Positions 4,631 to 7,011 of a stretch of 7,011 nucleotides of DNA are shown here, piece after piece (the stretch's first letter is position 1; every line of letters starts with the position of its first letter). The translations under genes were made by a program, and so were the position numbers. The DNA comes from Phycisphaerae bacterium (GTDB taxonomy: Bacteria; Planctomycetota; Phycisphaerae; UBA1845). The notes beneath the pieces are model-generated. The model was not told where the DNA came from. It did no database searches and saw only the letters and a list, made by a program, of their open reading frames with translations. The stretch covers positions 1 to 7,011 of the forward strand of contig JANQGB010001053.1 of the NCBI GenBank assembly GCA_028277545.1, written 5' to 3'.

Positions 4631-6475
4631 CTACTTGGGCGGGAGTACGGAGTCCTGGTAGTTGATGATGCTCTCGATCCGCCAGGTGAGGCCGTCGAAG
4701 GTGGCCGCCATGGCGGACGAGGAGTAGAAATCGATCTCGCTGATGGCCGGCGCCAGGGCCTGCGGGAGCGTTAGGATCATCTTCAGTACATGCATGTCCG
4801 GCTCGTTGGGCACCAGGGCACTGGCCATCCCGATGCCGTAGAACAAGTTGGACAGGTCCTGCCCCATGTTGCTCAGGTCACTGAAGGACACCGACGAGAT
4901 GTTGCCAGTGGGCAGAGCGCCTTCACGCATGAAACGCTCGGAGGTGGTGATGCGCGGCAGCTTGCCATCCTCGGTGTCCAACACCTTGTTGATTGCCGCC
5001 GCGGAACTGCCCAGTACCAGCCACTTGTCGTGCAGGCCTACGACGGGCTGAATCTGGTAACTCATCAGGATGGGGTGCATCAGCCGGTGGAAGCCCTCCG
5101 CCCGGATATCCGGTGCGGGAATCTTGTTGAGGGGGATGTTCGTATACCGCTGCGAGACATCCACGTCCAGCCTGGCGATGGCGGCATCGACCTTCTGGCG
5201 GGCCAGGGCCGCGTCCTTCACCCGAATCAGCAGCACGCTGTCGCCGGCGCCGAACGGGCTCACGCCGTCGCTGGGGAACGAGACCGCTATCGTCTCGCCA
5301 CTGAGCCAGTCGAACAGGTCGGCCTGGACGTCAAACCCCAGGCTCTCCTGTACGCCCTGCCACTTGGCGAGGATCTCCTGCCCATTGGGTATGTCGTTGC
5401 CGATGATGTCCAGGGCCAGCGCGTACAGCGCGCCCCAGTCGATTGCCACTGACGCACTGAAGGAGGTGGCATCGGCGGGGACGAACCGTAGGGGGTCTTC
5501 CAGCGGCTGGCGATTGGTGAAGACGCGGGCAAACGGCGCGTCCTTGCATTCCGGACGCACAACGGCAATGGTATCCGACCGCTCCTGGGCCCCGTCAGTC
5601 TGGCGCACGGTCAGTACGTAATCGAAGACGTCGAAGCGCTTGAAGACGTTGAGCAGAATCTCCTTCTCGGGGGGACTCTTGGAGCCAGGCGGGACGTTGC
5701 CCATCACGCCCTCGAACAAGGCCCGCATGTCCGCAAACATGGCCCGGCAATCGATGAAACTGACCATGTCCTCGGGTGGAGCGAGTGAGGCGAGTGCGCG
5801 TTGGAAGCGCGGACTGTCGACAACCGATCCCGCGCCCGGCTTGCCCAGCATCAGGCCCAGGACTTTCTTGGTCACCGGGCGGCAGGTGCAGAGGCCGACG
5901 ACGTCGCCGCGACCGAAGATCTCCAAGCTGAACGGCGCGCCGGGCAGATCCATGGTCCAAACCTGGATGTCGCCGATAGTGGCCTTGTCGACACAGAGGG
6001 TGTCAGAAAGCGACGCGCCGTGTTCCAGGATGGCGGCCAGGGCGGCCAGGTTCTTCGGGCCGGTCCCCGGGGCGCCCTGGCACAGTAGCAGGTGACTGGG
6101 CAGCGGAGACATCTGGGCCGCGAACGCGAACTCTCGGGCAATCAGATCGTTCCAGGACACCTGCGAGATCAGGCCGGTGGTGGCGGCCCACTGGCGCTCG
6201 AACTCCTCTTGCGCTACGCCACTGCAGAGCTGCCCCATCAGGCCTTTGAAGCCATTGATCAGCGTGTCCGTATCCACGGCCGCAAGGACGCGCGCCCATT
6301 GGGCATCGATGCCGGCGCGCTCCGGGCTGTACACGCCGTGCGTATAGACCCAGCAGGAGTCTGGTACGTAGCGGCCAAGAGTGAAGTTATCGGGAAGTTG
6401 CTCGGATATTGCCTGGCCCGAGATGGCGCCGAGAAGCGCCAGGGCCAAACCAACGGTCTTGGAGTTGCGGGTCAT
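4631..6475 (-). CDS. Exported protein of unknown function, DUF3352-like, with an apparent internal duplication
   Basis: A 614-residue protein with a signal peptide (residues 1 to about 22; hydrophobic GLALALLGAISG, likely cut after GQA), so probably periplasmic or surface-located. I see no catalytic motif, lipobox or C-terminal membrane anchor. Two halves look alike: RYVPDS at 35-40 and RFVPAD at 330-335 each start a stretch that leads to a Trp/Asp-containing helix (W108 and W390; the second reads DLFDWLSGE) and then a hydrophobic strand (HLLL near 128-131; SVLLIRVKD near 413-421). This pattern resembles large secreted proteins grouped under DUF3352 in planctomycetes and cyanobacteria, an assignment I cannot verify. 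ATG 6475 is chosen; TTG 6478 directly before it is equally well spaced from AGGA (6 bases against 9). It is divergent from mfd. Confidence 0.8.
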   Translation of the reverse strand: MTRNSKTVGLALALLGAISGQAISEQLPDNFTLGRYVPDSCWVYTHGVYSPERAGIDAQWARVLAAVDTDTLINGFKGLMGQLCSGVAQEEFERQWAATTGLISQVSWNDLIAREFAFAAQMSPLPSHLLLCQGAPGTGPKNLAALAAILEHGASLSDTLCVDKATIGDIQVWTMDLPGAPFSLEIFGRGDVVGLCTCRPVTKKVLGLMLGKPGAGSVVDSPRFQRALASLAPPEDMVSFIDCRAMFADMRALFEGVMGNVPPGSKSPPEKEILLNVFKRFDVFDYVLTVRQTDGAQERSDTIAVVRPECKDAPFARVFTNRQPLEDPLRFVPADATSFSASVAIDWGALYALALDIIGNDIPNGQEILAKWQGVQESLGFDVQADLFDWLSGETIAVSFPSDGVSPFGAGDSVLLIRVKDAALARQKVDAAIARLDVDVSQRYTNIPLNKIPAPDIRAEGFHRLMHPILMSYQIQPVVGLHDKWLVLGSSAAAINKVLDTEDGKLPRITTSERFMREGALPTGNISSVSFSDLSNMGQDLSNLFYGIGMASALVPNEPDMHVLKMILTLPQALAPAISEIDFYSSSAMAATFDGLTWRIESIINYQDSVLPPK

Positions 6476-6546
6476 CAAGCGATTTCCTGAGAGCGTCCGC
6501 GGTCAGGCACGGGGCAGTCGGCGAGTAGCGCCGCACCGCGATCGCC

Positions 6547-6565
6547 GCCCCCGGGAGCCGGGGGC
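6547..6565 (+). terminator. Perfect 8 bp hairpin followed by a T-rich stretch
   Basis: GCCCCCGG and CCGGGGGC pair perfectly around GAG. On the plus strand it is followed by AATCAATCCTAATTTTCCC, giving a terminator-like shape with the T-run about 12 bases late. No plus-strand gene lies upstream of it. On the minus strand it would sit about 72-90 bases before the exported-protein ATG, possibly in its leader. Confidence 0.35.
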
Positions 6566-6659
6566 AATCAATCCTAATTTTCCCTTCCATATGAGCATAC
6601 AAGCGTCTTCGACCGCTCACCACCGTGCCTGTGTTGATACTTGTGCGAAATTGTCGCAG

Positions 6660-6686
6660 CGGCGGCGGGTTGCGTTGTCGCCGCCG
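6660..6686. repeat. Inverted repeat overlapping the mfd promoter
   Basis: CGGCGGCG (6660-6667) and CGCCGCCG (6679-6686) are exact inverted copies with an 11-base loop. They straddle the candidate -35 element at 6670-6675. The arms are low-complexity GC repeats, so chance is a fair explanation; an operator is possible. Confidence 0.3.
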
Positions 6687-6699
6687 ACACCCCTATTAT
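6670..6699 (+). promoter_or_regulatory. Candidate mfd promoter giving a nearly leaderless mRNA
   Basis: TTGCGT (6670-6675, three of six) and TATTAT (6694-6699, five of six) are 18 bases apart. The predicted start near 6706 leaves only about 7 bases before the ATG at 6713, and no Shine-Dalgarno is visible there. Confidence 0.35.
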
Positions 6700-6712
6700 C
6701 CGGACTAGTGCT

Positions 6713-7011
6713 ATGGTGATCCAGTCGATCGCCGACGATCCGGACCTCCGGCGCCTGTGCCGGTGGCTGGACCAGGGAGGACGAGGTGTGGCCCGGGTCT
6801 CGGGCCTGTGGGGGTCCTCTGCGCCGATGGTGATTGCGCTGGCGGCCGCCGCTTCGCCGCGGCCCTTTCTGTACGTCACCGCCCACCTCGACGACGCCGA
6901 CGACGCCCAGGACGATCTGGAGCTCTTCTCGCCGGGGCCGTGCCACCTGCTGCCGGCCTGGGAGGCGGTCCCTGGTAAGGGTCCGGCCAGCGGCGAGATA
7001 TATGCCGAGCG
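6713..7011 (+). CDS. mfd: Transcription-repair coupling factor Mfd, N-terminal fragment
   Basis: Mfd is the DNA translocase that removes RNA polymerase stalled at lesions and recruits UvrA. The 99 complete codons visible match its N-terminal UvrB-like domain: GLWGSSAP at 31-38, a helix, PFLYVTAHLDDADDAQDDL at 51-69, LLPAWEAVPGKG at 79-90, and a SGEIYAER end that in the family leads into the next helix. This is the region that later contacts UvrA; the RNA polymerase-binding and helicase domains lie beyond the window. The ATG at 6713 places the motifs at the usual distance from the N-terminus. There is no Shine-Dalgarno; GTG 6716 is an alternative. Transcribed divergently from all other genes here. 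Confidence 0.88.
   Translation, partial: MVIQSIADDPDLRRLCRWLDQGGRGVARVSGLWGSSAPMVIALAAAASPRPFLYVTAHLDDADDAQDDLELFSPGPCHLLPAWEAVPGKGPASGEIYAE

Larger units (their letters stand above)
6476..6712. other. Divergent control region between the exported-protein gene and mfd
   Basis: This 237 bp region must hold start signals for two divergent genes. It contains a perfect hairpin (6547-6565), an AT-rich patch (6566-6600) unlike the surrounding GC-rich DNA, a small inverted repeat TGCGA-N5-TCGCA (6644-6658), a second hairpin (6660-6686) and a candidate mfd promoter (6670-6699). The AT-rich patch is the likeliest place for the minus-strand promoter, but I found no good -35/-10 pair in it. No small gene is evident. 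Confidence 0.5.

Noticed and set aside
3910..4665. Plus-strand open frame of 251 codons across the transporter N-terminus and the intergenic gap
   Set aside because: No ribosome site or protein-like composition, and it lies opposite the clearly recognisable POT gene.
4790..5452. Long plus-strand open frame of 220 codons opposite the exported-protein gene
   Set aside because: Its translation is Gln/His/Val/Arg-rich with no recognisable motif; it mirrors the G/C third-position bias of the real minus-strand gene.
1..7011. Defence system, mobile element or CRISPR array
   Set aside because: No transposase, integrase, nuclease, toxin-antitoxin pair, direct-repeat array or long terminal inverted repeats were found; all recognisable genes are metabolic, housekeeping or unknown.

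Overview
This is a GC-rich bacterial window with five protein-coding genes on the minus strand and one divergent gene at the right edge on the plus strand. The gene content and the style of the proteins suggest Planctomycetota, possibly a Phycisphaerae-like lineage. The clues are a GLWGSSAP-type Mfd N-terminus, an elongation factor P with an unusual tip, a large secreted protein resembling the DUF3352 group, and a secreted M14B carboxypeptidase. That assignment is an inference from protein resemblance and no marker gene in the window proves it.

Layout, right to left along the main direction of transcription. At 6713-7011 (+) lies the start of mfd, cut by the window edge. A region of about 240 bp (6476-6712) separates it from a divergent gene for a 614-residue exported protein of unknown function (4631-6475, -). 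After a 292 bp gap comes a 509-residue POT/PTR2-type peptide transporter (2809-4338, -). A 174 bp gap carrying a terminator-like hairpin and a candidate promoter leads to efp (2074-2634, -). An 83 bp gap that may hide a tiny reading frame is followed by a 185-residue four-helix membrane protein of unknown function (1433-1990, -). Last comes a 442 bp non-coding stretch with a good -10/-35 promoter and several strong RNA hairpins, and then an M14 zinc carboxypeptidase (1-990, -), cut by the left edge.

The genes do not form one obvious pathway. Two are linked by substrate: the secreted carboxypeptidase would trim extracellular peptides and the POT transporter could import the products. efp and mfd are housekeeping genes (translation of polyproline, and transcription-coupled repair). 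Gaps of 83-442 bp, with hairpins behind several stops and recognisable promoters, argue for mostly separate transcription units; only efp and the small membrane protein are close enough to be co-transcribed.

I see no mobile element, CRISPR array, tRNA or rRNA and no defence system. The most interesting signals are the long structured leader before the carboxypeptidase gene, the non-standard EF-P tip loop, a possible small ORF between efp and the membrane-protein gene, matching hairpin stems behind two adjacent stop codons, and a possibly leaderless mfd start.
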